DNA from: an uncultured Lachnospiraceae bacterium
GTDB taxonomy: Bacteria > Bacillota > Clostridia > Lachnospirales > Lachnospiraceae
DNA length: 6,509 bases
Direction: 5' to 3'
Assembly: GCA_947174725.1 (NCBI GenBank)
Contig: CAMWKA010000103.1
Location: forward strand, 1-6,509
The notes under the pieces are model-generated. The model ran no database searches. It had not been told where the DNA came from and saw nothing but the letters and a program-made list of their open reading frames with translations. Both the position numbers and the translations under genes were made by a program. Below, one piece after another: positions 6,321 to 6,509 of this stretch (position 1 is the first letter of the stretch; the number at the start of each line of letters is the position of its first letter).

Positions 6321-6509
6321 TTATTTTCCTAAAAAATCTTTTGCAGATTTTGCTATAGCATCATCAATATCATTACGTTCCGCTGTTTCTGCCAGAAGCT
6401 TTTTAAACTTATCGTGGCTGTTTTTATCATTACATATTCTATTCAACATCCAAACCGTATGCATTGAAGGTGAACGCTTTATAGATTGATAGAGAATATC
6501 CTCATATCC
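6321..6509 (-). CDS. C-terminal end of an unidentified protein, possibly immunity-like
   Basis: The frame is open from the window edge (6509) to a TAA at 6323-6321 and gives the last 62 residues of a protein whose start lies outside. The sequence begins GYEDILYQSIKRSPSMHTVW and continues with MLNRICNDKNSHDKFKKLLA, ending in an acidic-basic helical tail (AKSAKDFLGK). It looks all-helical, soluble and AT-rich. The 'SP..HTVWMLNRI' stretch reminds me of small HEAT-like immunity proteins of the polymorphic toxin type, but this is recall at low confidence. It ends 17 bases before the exporter start, so it is probably the upstream gene of the same operon. Confidence 0.65.
   Translation of the reverse strand, partial: GYEDILYQSIKRSPSMHTVWMLNRICNDKNSHDKFKKLLAETAERNDIDDAIAKSAKDFLGK

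Overview
The window looks like chromosomal DNA of a low-to-moderate-GC Firmicute, most likely a clostridium of the Lachnospiraceae type. The reasons are strong AGGAGG-type ribosome binding sites, a tRNA-sensing T-box leader controlling trp genes, and the flavour of the TrpE and TrpD sequences. This placement is inference from memory; no search was run. Every gene I can support lies on the minus strand, so the window reads from right to left.

Right part (6509 down to 5173): the C-terminal end of an unidentified protein (possibly a repeat-type immunity protein), then a six-helix aromatic-acid-exporter/FUSC-type membrane protein, then a small two-helix membrane protein of unknown function. Close spacing suggests one transcription unit.

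Centre (5136 down to 1595): a promoter, a long T-box leader with a UGG (Trp) specifier, a stem II region, a stem IIA/B pseudoknot, stem III, the UGGCACC T-box and a strong competing terminator, followed by trpE, trpG and trpD. Together they convert chorismate to anthranilate (TrpE/TrpG) and anthranilate to phosphoribosylanthranilate (TrpD), and uncharged tRNA-Trp should switch them on. trpCFBA do not follow. trpD has an in-frame amber codon as its fourth codon, directly after an excellent ribosome binding site, and TrpE carries Ala where the family nearly always has Asp. The trp segment may therefore be damaged, or the sequence may contain errors.

Left part (1535 down to 1): a maltose/galactoside-type O-acetyltransferase and a class I SAM-dependent methyltransferase follow trpD without a visible terminator. 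After the methyltransferase come two AT-rich inverted repeats, one a perfect 14-bp-arm palindrome, and a well-formed promoter that fires leftward out of the window.

I found no mobile element, CRISPR array, tRNA or rRNA, and no convincing undescribed system. The best leads are the trpD amber codon, the shortened trp operon with its unusual downstream genes, the repeat-bearing linker of the T-box leader, and the palindrome plus promoter at the left edge.
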